A DNA stretch of 64,000 nt from Bicyclus anynana. Lineage: Eukaryota > Arthropoda > Insecta > Lepidoptera > Nymphalidae. A program made the translations under genes and the position numbers. Positions within the stretch are counted from its first letter, which is position 1. Each line of letters begins with the position of its first letter. The stretch covers positions 2,559,501 through 2,623,500 of the forward strand of contig NC_069088.1 of the NCBI RefSeq assembly GCF_947172395.1, given 5' to 3'. The notes beneath the pieces were generated by a model, which searched no databases, had not been told where the DNA came from, and saw only the letters and a list, made by a program, of their open reading frames with translations. Positions 21,147 through 31,304 of this stretch are shown here, piece by piece.

Positions 21147-21671
21147 TCAATTCTTTGTAAAGAAAGTCATACAAATACGTCCACTGATCCGCATCGTACG
21201 GATTGCATGAGTCTACCGTAAAATTAAAAATCCGTTTGATGCGATGCGTCCAATATGTACCATGTGGATATGTGGACGCTAACCATTAATAAGCTAGTGG
21301 ATAATGGTCAGTTGACATTGTGCATTTCGTTACCTGCCAATGGTCTTTACGGCGAAAAATGCGATTGTTATTGATTTATTGATCTGAGAACATTAACTGG
21401 CATACCGCGATGTATCAGCAATAATTACATAATACGTACATCGACTTTGGCGTACGAACTATTCGTGAAAAACTAACCCAGTCCAGCCTAACGTACCAGG
21501 AGTAACTATCAGTTCACGCAAATGCGCTTACGCGGGAACTTGCTTCGTTTTGCTCGGCTACACAGTCACATCATACCAGACCAAGATAACAGATTCATAT
21601 AACCAGCCAAAGAGAGAGTCGCTGATAAAAAAACTGCAGCGACATGTAGCTCCCGAAGAAATAAATGATAT

Positions 21672-22020
21672 TATAAGAAAAATGCCTTCGAGATGTGGTG
21701 TTGGAGGCGAATGTTACGAATACCGTGGACTCAATTGTTTCAGAGTTTTAAATTAGAACACGTCTCTCAACCATCTGTCAAGAGCAATCTCAGTTATTTT
21801 GAACATATCACACGCCGTGGTAACGACGACTTGTAAAAAAATATTGTGGTGGATAATATAGAAGGCAAACGGCCACGAGGTAGATCTCCAACCCGATGAT
21901 CGGTTTTTCTCAAGCAAACAGGAGCTCGCACCTTTTACAGTGCCGTCCAAATGACCAGCGACCGTACTCGATGGAGGAGCATTGTGTATCGAAAGATGAA
22001 GACTCGCTAAGGTGGTCACA
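21672..22020 (+). mobile_element. LINE C-terminal remnant (second LINE family)
   Basis: The plus frame (coordinates divisible by 3) reads YKKNAFEMWCWRRMLRIPWT, then KSNLSYFEHITRRGNDDL*, then DNIEGKRPRGRSPTR*S. A frame change leads into TGARTFYSAVQMTSDRTRWR and SIVYRK. The AFEMWCxRRMLRIxWT and KRPRGRSPTRW elements are the familiar tail of non-LTR retrotransposon ORFs. Stops and a frameshift make it a pseudogene. The 167-codon minus frame at 21753-22256 is its shadow. Confidence 0.75.
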
Positions 22021-22135
22021 ATACCGAGAGACCGATATATGACAGAAAAGTGGCTTATTGCTTGGGAACAGATTGTAATGAAACAGACTGACAAAACCGA
22101 CACAAAAAAGGTTTTTAAGTTAATTATACTGGGTG

Positions 22136-22412
22136 AATAGAAGCAGGCGTTACTTTGCAGAAGTTCAGCATGATTATATAATGATTTATTTATTTTGCTA
22201 TCATCCGTGAAAAGCCGACGAACCCATGCGACAACGTCACCCCGAAACCGAGGCATCCTTAGGAGATGTTGACTCTACAACGTGCAATTGTACGTTGTAG
22301 AGTCAACATCTCAACAAACGTACGTAGAGAGTATTTTGTCGAACCTGGGTGACGTTATTGCATGGGTTCGTCGGCTCTTCGCTGATGATATCAAAATAAA
22401 TAAATCATTATA
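22136..22412. mobile_element. Penelope-like repeat pair, head to head, with 15 bp target duplication
   Basis: Two copies of the 15640-15829 unit lie in inverted orientation: left arm on the minus strand (22136-22287), right arm on the plus strand (22288-22412). They meet at a 50 bp near-palindrome (22263-22312). Each arm has lost a different internal piece: the left lacks the gaaacatacgtagag segment, the right lacks the gatgctcctgtttcg segment. A perfect 15 bp direct repeat TAATTATACTGGGTG flanks the whole (22121-22135, 22413-22427), so it inserted as one unit. Confidence 0.6.
22263..22312. repeat. 50 bp near-palindrome
   Basis: gagatgttgactctacaacg against its complement, with one non-pairing position (22284/22291). 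It is the junction of the two Penelope-like arms. Confidence 0.9.
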
Positions 22413-22439
22413 TAATTATACTGGGTGGCTCACATACGT

Positions 22440-22817
22440 CGAATTTAGTTAATAAGCCGGCAGTAATTATTTATAGTCGGTCTATTTAAAAATAAATAGC
22501 AAAGGCTCCAGAGCCTTTAACATTGTACACACATTGATACAAATCCCCACAAATCCCAGTGTCGTTGGGAACACGGAACTCGTGTAATGGGCGAAATTTC
22601 ACGAGAAGCGATTTAATTACGCTCCCACATGGAGCGTGCGGCGGCTACAGGCACGTACTTTGACGTGCTTGTGACTCGCAGTACAAATAAAACGGGCTAT
22701 CAAGTCAAACTCACACCAAACGCGCCGCATCGGGTCGTATCGCAACGGTTTTAACATGCGGTAACAATTGAATGCGTTTTTTTACAATAACTGTGGTCTA
22801 TGAGGCCTTCATTGGGA
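22440..22817. other. CpG-richer stretch, unassigned
   Basis: Compared with the surroundings, 22540-22760 is rich in CG dinucleotides (gagcgtgcggcggctacagg, aaacgcgccgcatcgggtcg). No ORF, no repeat partner in the window and no recognisable core promoter. It could be single-copy regulatory sequence or the end of an unknown element. Confidence 0.3.
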
Positions 22818-23085
22818 GCCGTGACAGCCCAATCGATATCACCTCTGCCTTCGATTTAGAGGGCGTAGGTTTGAATCCGGTCCTGGCATGCACTTCCAAC
22901 TTTTCAGTTATGTGCATTTAAAAAACTAAATATCACGTCGTGAGGAAACCCGCATATTTGAGAATTTTCTTAATTCTTTTCGTGTGTGAAGTCTTCCAAA
23001 CGGCATAGGGCCAGCGTGGTGGACTATTGGCTTAATCCCTCTTATTATGAGAGGAGACTCGTTCTCAATAGTGAGCCAAAAATGG
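22818..23085 (+). mobile_element. SINE-1, diverged
   Basis: The head gccgtgacagcccaatcgat has an A box altered from the consensus; the B box is ggtttgaatcc. The body lacks part of the middle. The tail reads gtgagccaaaaatgggtcaa. Confidence 0.85.
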
Positions 23086-23096
23086 GTCAACAAATA

Positions 23097-23235
23097 ATTT
23101 CAAAATATCTTCAAAGTACAGAATTTACAAAATCGTCGCGCTGTCGTCCTTTATGCCACGCGAATGTTTGTTGTTACAAATGGTAAAATTTCAAATTGCG
23201 AATAAATATATAGAATTAGACCAGTTTTATTATAT
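23097..23235 (+). repeat. Unclassified dispersed repeat P, copy 2
   Basis: Partner of 8729-8906. It starts right at the SINE-1 tail, so the SINE may have inserted into this repeat. Confidence 0.7.
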
Positions 23236-23340
23236 CTTTATCTCTCTGTGTCTTTGAAATACTATTTGAAATACTATTATTTTAAGAAGGTTACAAAACC
23301 GCTTAGTGTTTTTTCTATAATAATAGAGTTTATATACGCC

Positions 23341-23518
23341 ACGCCTAAACTTTAGTGAGTTTCGCGCTAGAATGGTTTTATATAGGCTGTTACACGCACT
23401 CGGCTTTCGGGCTTAGAGCCTTTATAGGGGCTTCATAAAAGTGATAGATCACTTTTAGTATGCCACGTTTTCTCCACATTGTATGGCGGTTTGTATGGAG
23501 TAATGTTTTTTCGTTATT
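23341..23518 (+). repeat. Unclassified dispersed repeat, copy 2
   Basis: Partner of 3916-4090 (tttatataggctgttacacg, gatagatcactttta, acattgtatggcggttt). Confidence 0.7.
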
Positions 23519-23625
23519 TTATTCAATATCTTACGATCCATATCCATGCCCATATAGAAAACGGTCTCAATTTGGCAAGGAATCACAAAGGTGTCCCATG
23601 TAATATAACTGTGTGAGTATTGATT

Positions 23626-23945
23626 TATGCAAGTTAGCCCTTAATCATAATCTCACTTGATGGTAAGTGATGCTGCAATAGTGAATAGAAGCGGCATAAC
23701 TTGTTAGAAGTAGGATGAAACCATATGATCCATACCTCTTTCGGTTTCAACACGATATGGTACCGTAACGATAAATCGCTTGCTGGTACGTCTTTGTCGG
23801 TAGGGTGGTAACTAGCCACGGCCGAAGCTTCCCACCAGTCAGACCAGGGCTAATTAAGAAAACCTTAATCGGCCCAGCCGAGGATCGAACCCAGGACGTC
23901 CGTCTCATAAATCCAACGCGCATTCACTGAGGCACGGAGGCAGCC
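23626..23945 (-). mobile_element. SINE-2, full length, diverged
   Basis: The 3' end is at the left (caagttagcccttaatcata), the B box complement is at ggatcgaacccag and the head is damaged (cattcactgaggcacggagg). Confidence 0.9.
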
Positions 23946-24029
23946 AAAGTCGCCGTCAAAGAAGGAGTTGCGTTTGAAGTATTGTAAAAAGTTTTGCCGA
24001 TATCTCAAATATGGTGATGTTGAATAGCT

Positions 24030-24254
24030 CATCATCATTATTATCAACCTATATTGGCTCACTGCTGAGCACGAGTCTCCTCTCTTCTCAGGTAGGTATG
24101 CAGGTTTCCTTACAATGTTTTTCCTTTACCATTTGACGCACGAGATGTTAAATTTCTTAAAATGCACATAACTGAAAAGTTGGAGATGCATGCTACGGAC
24201 CGCATTCGAACCTCCGGAATCAGAAGCAGAGGTCATATCCACTGGGCTATCACA
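24030..24254 (-). mobile_element. SINE-1 with internal deletion
   Basis: Tail catcatcattattatcaacc, then a jump from tctcctctcttctcagg to ggtatgcaggtttccttaca, then the tRNA head complement ending tccactgggctatcac. Confidence 0.9.
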
Positions 24255-24667
24255 TCTCTTAATACAAAATCACCATTAAACATTTTCTGAGCAAATTCCC
24301 TGGCACTTAAAAGACAAAACTTTGAAATAAATAAAATATAATTAGGTATTTTATAGATAGTTTTAAATTAGCATAAAGATTTTCATTTCATTAATCAAAG
24401 CTAACTCTTAACCTGGTCGCCCCAAAGCGAATTAGGTTAACAAGTTTATAATAAATGCAATGTATTTAACCGCCAACTTAATTGGATGAAAGCAATTTAG
24501 CGTTGTGCTAGAACAAGCGGTAGTTTGTAGCGCGCTAAGCTACGTTTGTTAGCTTTTAGCGGACTAACATAATTTGTCAATATTGATTCACTTAGCACAG
24601 TTTTATTTTTGGTTTCCTGCAGGCGATATTGACGCATGTTGACATATTCGTAATTGAGGTTCTGTAT
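24255..24667. other. Intergenic stretch
   Basis: Nothing recognised. Confidence 0.5.
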
Positions 24668-25040
24668 AACAAATCCGGTACCTAGTGACAACCCTTCGTG
24701 GATGAAATAGTAGTCTGAGACGGATATACACCATCTCGCGTTGCCTCGTGCCAACGCTAGGTTGTTTTCGTATAGAGTAGGGAGTTAGAGAGGGGGTGGG
24801 CGGGAACGACTTGCGATTTAAGGCACTCGTCGTGGCGTTCGAGCCGTCCATATTTCTTGTTGTGTTATTCTTTATGGGTTACTTCGGATAGACGGAAGAG
24901 TGACTTCATACAACGTTCACAAGTGCGTGACTCCTCTCAAGGTCATTCTCTGCCATTCTAGGGTCTTATTTTGGTTACAGTTTGATTTGTTGATTAAGTT
25001 GTGCTGTTAAATATTGTGAATAACAACCTTTGTTCCACAA
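24668..25040 (+). repeat. Unclassified family Q, copy 1
   Basis: About 370 bp matching 26665-26970 (same strand) and 59611-59988 (opposite strand). Conserved blocks in order: gaaatagtagtctgagacgg, agtagggagttagagaggg, cattcgagccgtcca, tattctttatgggttact, gccattctagggtctta, tttggttacagtttgatttg, aataacaacctttgttc. No TIR, LTR or ORF is evident in the shared part. Confidence 0.8.
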
Positions 25041-25079
25041 TGGTTTCTTATTTTTTAAATCCACTTTTGAGGGCCCTTT

Positions 25080-25179
25080 ACACATAAGTGAAATTTTGGA
25101 GGTGCGTGCCCCGGATCGGATTCAAACCTACGCCCTCCGGAATCGGAGTCTGACGTCATACCACTGGGCTATCACGTCA
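25080..25179 (-). mobile_element. SINE-1 5' half
   Basis: Only the tRNA head and the first body block (aaattttggaggtgcgtgcc) remain. This is a 3' truncation, so it arose by later deletion rather than by incomplete reverse transcription. Confidence 0.85.
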
Positions 25180-25841
25180 CGTTATTGGTGAATTATATGT
25201 AGTGTAGTAATAATAAAGAACCAGTTATCTAAGATTTTTTTTACAATGAAAAAGCATGCGGGAAGTATCGATATACCGATATTTTTGGGAGTCAGTAAAA
25301 ATACAGACTTCGTAAACTCGCTATACGTGGACACACAACATTGAACAGTTCACAAAAAGCCGCTGGTTTTAACGGAGCGTGGAGTACGTACTGTAACCGT
25401 TCCGCCTTTTAACAGCCCTTTTCAATAACATACCTCTCTCAACTTGTGTACTTTTTTATTTTTAATCTAACAGTAAGTATTTTATTATGTTATAGTATTT
25501 AATATGTATAATGTATTAATACAGTACAGATAAATTAAAAAAAAAGTTATTAAGTCACAGTCACACACAAATCATTGACCTCTTATAATAAACTAGCTGA
25601 CGTCACGCGGATACTTTATTAATGTATATTGGAAAGTGGAAACCTTGCATAACAAATAACTATTCGCATTCAAATAAAGATTCCGTCAGGAATATTTACA
25701 GACACAGAGATCGGCTGTCATCTTCACACTAAAAGAAATCCATACCTACTTCTAATACAAATGTGAAAGTATCTATTACCAAGGGAAGCTAAATTAGAGT
25801 GAAATATACAGATAATGAATATTTTTGAAATGCAACTATCT
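25180..25841. other. Intergenic stretch with a possible Helitron end
   Basis: A|CTAGCTGACGTCACGCGG at 25593 looks like a HEL-a 3' end (complement), but the rest does not follow the family. Otherwise nothing recognised. Confidence 0.35.
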
Positions 25842-25853
25842 ACCAGTTTCCTT

Positions 25854-26159
25854 AGCCGTGATAGCCCAGTGGATATGACCTCTGCCTCCAATTCCGGAGG
25901 GTGTGGGTTCGAATCCGGTCCGAGGCATAAACCTCCAACTTTTCAGTTTTGTGCATTTTAAGAAATTAAATATCACGTCTCTCAATCTTTGAAGGAAAAC
26001 ATCGTGAGGAAACCTGCATACCAGAGAATCACCTTAATTCTCTGCGTTAGTGAAGTCTGCCAATCCGCATTGGGCCAGCGTGGTGGACTATTGGCCTAAC
26101 CCCTCTCATTCTGAGAGGAGACTCGAGCTCAGCAGTGAGCCGAATATGGGTTGATGACG
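25854..26159 (+). mobile_element. SINE-1, full length with target duplication
   Basis: Intact A box (TAGCCCAGTGG) and B box (GGTTCGAATCC), complete body, tail gggttgatgacg. A 12 bp target duplication ACCAGTTTCCTT lies at 25842-25853 and 26160-26171. With 4248-4560 this is the least decayed copy. Confidence 0.95.
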
Positions 26160-26171
26160 ACCAGTTTCCTT

Positions 26172-26664
26172 GCAGTTGTTTGAGTAAGATATATTTTCAG
26201 AATAGAAAGAATCAATCCAAACTGGCGTTTCAAAAGTGCTTATAAACTTTAGGTGTATACTTAAAATAAAAAAAATATATAAATTCAGTGCTTTTTTGTA
26301 GTTTTAAAAGTTTGTGTTCGATGTGTTCATGAAAGGAAATGAAGAATGGCTACTACGAAACTGTTCGATGAAGCCTACAAAAACAGATGACACCGCCTGT
26401 GGACTGCAAACTCGTTGACATGAATAGTGACCGACTTTTGCGAATGTATCGGTTTCGCTGCGGCGTAGGTACCTACGGGTACGTGGCGGCACATACACAT
26501 TTCTGAATATTTTAACGAAATGGAACTCCACAATCTAATACTATTTGGTGTACATTCTGAAATGGTGCTGCAGAAATGTTATGTGTGCAAAGAATAACTG
26601 ATTTTTCTGATTGAGTTCATCAATTTAATGGAGAAAAGCATGTCAATTTGTTATCACCGCGTAG
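26172..26664. other. Intergenic stretch
   Basis: A minus-strand frame at 26304-26531 has no supporting signal. No recognised element. Confidence 0.45.
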
Positions 26665-26970
26665 CAATGACTTGCGGTACGGACCGCTTCAGTGTACTCG
26701 TGGCATTCGAGCCGTCCACATCTCTTGTTGTATAATTCTTTATGGGTTACTTGGGATAGGCGGGGAGAGTGACTTGAGTGGAAAAGTGGAGTGTTTGTCA
26801 ACAGTTAAAGGTGCCTTTAACCCTACACAAATCGTTCACAAGTACGTGACTTCACTCAAGGTCATTCTTTGCCATTCTAGGGTCTTACTTTGGTTACAGT
26901 TTGATTTGTTAATTAAGTTGTCCTGACAAGTGTTGTGAATCATAACCTTTGTTCGACATTATTTTTCTTA
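26665..26970 (+). repeat. Unclassified family Q, copy 2
   Basis: Same orientation as 24668-25040. It carries a segment absent from copy 1 (gtggaaaagtggagtgtttg ... cctttaaccctacac) between the tgacttgagt and cgttcacaagt blocks. Confidence 0.8.
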
Positions 26971-27003
26971 TATTTGTAATTACCTTTGAGCCCTATAATA
27001 AAT

Positions 27004-27060
27004 TTTATAATTCAATGTGAATTGAAGTGTGAATATTCACAAATTTATGAGAGGGTAGCA
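27004..27060 (+). repeat. Short local repeat, copy 1
   Basis: tttataattcaatgtgaa, then gtgtgaat.ttcaca and agagggt, is repeated with divergence at 27621-27677; the RTE-1 fragment lies between the copies. Confidence 0.65.
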
Positions 27061-27068
27061 TTTTAGGT

Positions 27069-27358
27069 CATCATCATCATCATATCAGCCGATGGACGTC
27101 CACTGCAGGACATAGGCCTTTTGTAGGGACTTCCAAACATCACGATACTGCCACCTGCATCCAGCGAATCCCTGCGACTCGCTTGATGTCGTTAGTCCAC
27201 CTGAGGGGGATCGACCAACACTGCGCTTACTAGTGCGGGGTCGCCATTCCAGCACTTTGGGACCCCAACGTCCATCGGCTCTTCGAACTATGTGCCCCGC
27301 CCATCAGCTTCGCAACTCGTTGAGCTATGTCGGTGACTTTGGTTCTTCTGCGGAATTA
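27069..27358 (-). mobile_element. RTE-1 3' fragment, well preserved
   Basis: The (CAT)n tail at 27069 is followed by the conserved 3' region through ctgcatccagcgaatccctg, gatcgaccaacactgcgctt and gtcggtgactttggttcttc. Minus-strand translation gives the RTE C-terminus with frame damage. Confidence 0.9.
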
Positions 27359-27936
27359 CTTGTCTGATAAAAAAAATGATAAGACTTTTAGTTGCAAATT
27401 TAATTTTCTACAATTTTAGTCTTGTAACTTTTTGTCGTAGAACCATAAGTAAAAAGTTATAACCGAAAATGTTTAGCAATTCGAGTCAAAAATTTAAATT
27501 TTTATTCATATTATATTATTTTGACCTCGAAATCAGCTCAGTAGTTTCGCATCTATCTACAAAGTCTTTCGAATTAACGAGGCCGTTTGCATTCAATAGC
27601 TCAGTGCGGAGCATGTCAAGTTTATAATTCAATGTGAAACTTGAGTGTGAGTTTTCACAGGTATATAAGAGGGTCGGTAGTTAGTGAGGGCTCACAGCGT
27701 CGGGAATGAGCGTCTGAATTATGTGCGGACAGAATTCAATTTATCTTGGTTAACTAAAACGATACGGGAATGGTATACGCTCCTAATATTAAATTTTGGA
27801 CCCCCAAACTGTAACTTGTAAATCTACATTTCGAATGTATCATTGAACTAAATCCTCGTGGACTTAATAGGTATCATTTATCTTGATGGCTTTGCATAAG
27901 TTATTGAGATGATTTCCTATTGCCTGTATTTCTATA
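27359..27936. other. Intergenic stretch
   Basis: Holds the second short local repeat (27621-27677). Nothing else recognised. Confidence 0.45.
27621..27677 (+). repeat. Short local repeat, copy 2
   Basis: Partner of 27004-27060. The 617 bp spacing could suggest short terminal repeats of one element, but the low similarity and lack of terminal TG...CA make that unlikely. Confidence 0.6.
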
Positions 27937-28128
27937 CTAGCTGACGCTACGCGGTTTCATCCGCGTGGTACCCATTTCCGTGGGAATACGGATATAATAT
28001 ATCGCTTATAGTCTTCCTCGATTAATAGGCTATCTAACACTGAAAGAATTTTTCAAATCGGACTAGTAGTTCTTAGGATAAGTGCGTTCAAACAAACAAA
28101 CTCTTCAGTTTTATAATAATAATATAGA
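27937..28128 (-). mobile_element. HEL-a, complete
   Basis: A 192 bp Helitron-like element inserted between A (27936) and T (28129). On the minus strand it starts TCTATATTATTATTATAAAA, contains the tctttcagtgttagatagcc block, and ends with the hairpin cacgcggatgaaaccgcgta followed by gcgtcagCTAG. No coding capacity; it depends on an autonomous Helitron elsewhere. Confidence 0.85.
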
Positions 28129-28552
28129 TCTACACTATTAATTATATTTGCAGAGTACGTTTGCGTGTCTATATTTTAGTAGGCAAAGAACTGCCACAGA
28201 GTAGAGCAAAACTACATCTGACGTGGTTAAAGTGTTTTTTTATGTCTTCATGTTGCGCCAGTTGAAATGCCAAATTGTCAACTGTGATGACGTTCATGGA
28301 CGTTTTACAAATGATTAAGTTAGGGATAATTTACACATCAGCGCAATAGAATATAAAAAATGCGTCAACTATATTATCTAAGCGTCAACCTGCATTAGTT
28401 GGTTGAACATGGTGGGTATAATAGAGTAAGATCCCAGAGCGATCTGAGACATCTTATTTTCATACATATGAAACTGTAGAGTTTCAGTAGCTTTGAATAT
28501 CTTCGTGTTTGTGCTCTGTGATTACTCGAATATGCCTCGACCGATAGTAGTC
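28129..28552. other. Intergenic stretch
   Basis: Nothing recognised. Confidence 0.45.
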
Positions 28553-28857
28553 GATCTCTGATCTTTGAAGTCTTCGATCAGTGCGTGTTGCCAGTGATGA
28601 CATACGGATCCGAGACTTGGTCGCTGACTATGGGCCTTATTAAAAGGCTCAAAAAAAAGGCTGGAGTTTTTCTGCGTGATCGAATCGCGAATGAGGAGAT
28701 CCGCAGACGAATCAAAGTCAAACCTACGGTTTCATTTGTGTGAAGATAAAATGTGCCAGATAGTTGTGGGATCTTGGTCTATGAACTCTATATCCCATAT
28801 CGTATTAGGGCCTGGCCCTGTAGTGAGCCGTTAAAATAAGCTGATAATGCCTCAAAT
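28553..28857 (+). mobile_element. RTE-1 C-terminal fragment
   Basis: The plus frame reads KVFDQCVLPVMTYGSETWSL, TMGLIKRLKK, then LRDRIANEEIRRRIKVK, the thumb-like end of the RTE reverse transcriptase ORF. The stretch between this and the tail (gcctggccctgtagtgag, aagctgataatgcc) is deleted and scrambled. Confidence 0.9.
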
Positions 28858-29272
28858 TCGATTTTCGATTCGATTTCGATGCCTACCTTGCGAAGATTCA
28901 TAGGTAATGTTTTTCTACAAAAGATATGGTAGCCAAAAATTACAGTATAAATTAGCTACAATTTATTTATGAAACCATTATGGAGCCAAGCGTGTTTAAA
29001 TTCACGGGTAAAAGGTATAGCTTATTAATATTTTAAAAGAGAATTTTCAGAGTTTCGTTTCCCATACCATCCAGAAGTAAAACAAAATTGTGTAAACAAA
29101 AATTTTGAGAGTAAACCCCTCTAACAATATGCCTGAAGCTAATTATGAAATTTCCGTTGAACTCTAAACCCGTTACATTCAAGCCTGAGGCATATCAATT
29201 TATGTAATGGATTCAATTAAATATGTATGTCTGTTCACTCCAGTCCAAATAAATAAACATATATTTTCATCA

Positions 29273-29720
29273 TAGACTTCGGGCCACGAAAGAAGTCCCG
29301 CGGCTAAAACCTGAACTAAAATTAACAGCGCCTTATTATTCTTTTTTATTCTTTACAAGTTAGCCCTTGACTACAATCTCACCTGATGGTAAGTGATGAT
29401 GCAGTCTAAGATGGAAGCGGGCTAACTTGTTAGGAGGAGGATGAAAATCCACACCCCTTTCGGTTTCTACACGGCATTGTACCGGAACGCTAAATCGCTT
29501 GGCGGTACGTCTTTGTCGGTAGGGTGGTAACTAGCTAAGGCCGAAGCCTCCCACCATCCAGATCAGGACAAACTAAGAAAATCTCAATCTGCCCAGCCGG
29601 GGATCGAACCCAGGACCTCCGTCTTATAAATCCACGCCACGTAGGCCGTCAAAACACAAACGACAATAATTTAGACATTAGCGTTGCGTTTACGGGACTT
29701 GTTTTGTCGCGCGAAGTTTA
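29273..29720. mobile_element. TIR element G with SINE-2 inserted
   Basis: The ends TAGACTTCGGGCCACGAAAG and complementary cttgttttgtcgcgcgaagttta are inverted repeats. The interior matches the 128-410 and 31746-31876 copies (taacagcgcctta ... cacaaacgacaataa). It is split at cctta/caca by the SINE at 29336-29654. Confidence 0.75.
29336..29654 (-). mobile_element. SINE-2 nested in element G
   Basis: Near full length: the poly-T side at 29336-29350, the body on the minus strand and the head gtaggccgtc at 29641. About 14 bases of the tRNA anticodon arm are deleted (aaatccacgccacg). Confidence 0.9.
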
Positions 29721-29837
29721 ACTTACAAAATACCCATCAAACATGCCAAAGGAAATTTATTTCTTTATTTATTTACAGCTTCAACCGTTAGGTATAGGTA
29801 AAATTAAATTGTATCTCTTCCAGCTTCGACTGCATGT

Positions 29838-29880
29838 GCATGGTCACTTAACATCAGGTGAGGTCGCAGTCCAGGGCTAA
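29838..29880 (+). mobile_element. SINE-2 3' scrap
   Basis: cttaacatcaggtgaggtcg and ccagggctaa match the SINE-2 end. It is cut off by the TIR element at 29881. Confidence 0.45.
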
Positions 29881-30110
29881 AGATTGCGTTTCTGACACCT
29901 GTCAATGTAAATATCAACGAGAGAGATAATGTCAATGTCACTTAGATATTTAAATATCTTGTATTAAAAAAAATAAACGAGTCATACCACTAAAAATTTA
30001 ATAATTATGCCAACTTACAATAAACGTAATATTTTGGGCTATAATTATTAACAATTATGTAATTGACAAATATAAAATGATAACATTCACAGGTGTCAGG
30101 GACGCAATCT
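29881..30110. mobile_element. Short TIR element (MITE-like)
   Basis: 28 bp imperfect inverted ends: agattgcgtttctgacacct at 29881 and aggtgtcagggacgcaatct ending at 30110. AT-rich 170 bp centre without an ORF. No obvious target duplication. No other copy seen in the window. Confidence 0.6.
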
Positions 30111-30344
30111 CCGAGCGGTCGGACTTTAATCAATCAAATCAATGTGTCATTGAGGAAAAAAAAAGAATAAAAATATTAATCTGTGTTATAAGTCGGGTAT
30201 TCTCTAGTTCGTATATAACTTAAAAAATTAAAAAAAAAAACTTTCTAGAAAATTGCTCTAAAGGTAATTTATATAACCTTAGAAAATTAAGGTGCGTAAA
30301 AAGACTTTTTGTTACCTTAAATATACACAATCTGCTGATTGCAG

Positions 30345-30557
30345 AATGATGAATGTAATGAAATAGAACAAAAGCGAGTTAAAAATACATTAAAAACCTC
30401 ACCGGGAGCTGATTACGTCGAATCTAAATTAAGTCAGTCGTCTGTTGAATATTCAGAAGAAATCGAATTACAGTCGGGAAGTCCCTTACATTTCTTATCA
30501 CGTAAAACAGGAACGTTTATGTCGCCGACTCATTTGCCTTTTAGTGGCAATTGTTGA
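30345..30557 (+). CDS. Possible terminal coding exon, unidentified
   Basis: After a plausible acceptor (ctgctgattgcag|AATGATG) a frame of 70 codons runs to TGA: NDECNEIEQKRVKNTLKTSP, then GADYVESKLSQSSVEYSEEI and on to FSGNC. The composition is protein-like (rich in Glu, Ser, Lys), unlike most frames here. Just past the stop the +1 frame continues with equally protein-like text (MESIKQLMDSKVGKEAY), so it may be a frameshifted remnant. An FB-1 element begins 58 bases downstream, leaving no visible poly(A) signal. No homologue recognised. Confidence 0.3.
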   Translation, partial: NDECNEIEQKRVKNTLKTSPGADYVESKLSQSSVEYSEEIELQSGSPLHFLSRKTGTFMSPTHLPFSGNC

Positions 30558-30614
30558 TGGAAAGTATCAAGCAATTAATGGACTCCAAAGTTGGAAAAGA
30601 GGCCTATATTTTTA

Positions 30615-31227
30615 AACGACTTCAAAAAGGAGGAGGTTCTCAATTCGGTCGGTATTTTTTTTTTTTTTTTATGTATGTACACCGATTACTCAAAGACGCC
30701 TGGACCGATTTCAAAAATTCTTTTTTTGTTTGAAACGGTATAGTCCCCATTTGGTCCCATTGCCATCATGTCAAGATCTGATGATGGAGTCCTGGAGAAA
30801 TTGAGGGGAACTTTCAAAAATTATATGGGTATCTAGTGTTTTAAGCACTACAATTTCATGAAGGTTTAAAATCGATCTGATGATGGAGCCATAAAACAGA
30901 CGAGGGAACTCCTTGGCGATTTACAGCAGTTACCTTGTGTTTGGGCTTGATTAATTTGTATTAATGAGAACTTTCCACATAAATACGTTGTGACTGTCAT
31001 TTAGGGGTTTGGTGATGAAGACCAAGGACAATTAAGGGGACTCCTTAACAGTTTACAGTAACTACCTTGTGTTTGGCCTTGATTAATTCGTATTCGTTTT
31101 AATTCATATTGCTGAAAACCATCACCGGCTTAGCACCACCTTCATACTGATCAGCAGGTAGAACATATTATGATGTTATATTTTACTTTTAGTTTAGTGG
31201 GTACGTTTTTAGGTTTTGAAGTCGGTT
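30615..31227 (+). mobile_element. FB-1, long version
   Basis: It starts aacgacttcaaaaaggagga and ends gaagtcggtt. The interior carries gtacaccgattactcaaaga, gatctgatgatggagtcctg and two tandem units with the tacct tgtgtttgg-type block (near 30933 and 31059). About 610 bp without an ORF. This longer form shows what lies inside the family; the short foldback copies lack it. Confidence 0.75.
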
Positions 31228-31304
31228 GTATTTTTTTTTATTAATTTTTTTTTTTACTGACACTTTATACTGACTATTTACTTTTTTTTGTGTTGAGTAA
31301 GTGT

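Noticed and set aside
21753..22256. 167-codon minus-strand open frame
   Set aside because: It is antisense to a LINE C-terminus and runs into the Penelope-like repeat; the sense strand explains the sequence better.
27004..27677. Possible short LTR pair around an RTE-1 fragment
   Set aside because: The repeats are only about 57 bp, diverged, without TG...CA ends or a primer-binding site; the RTE-1 piece explains most of the interior.
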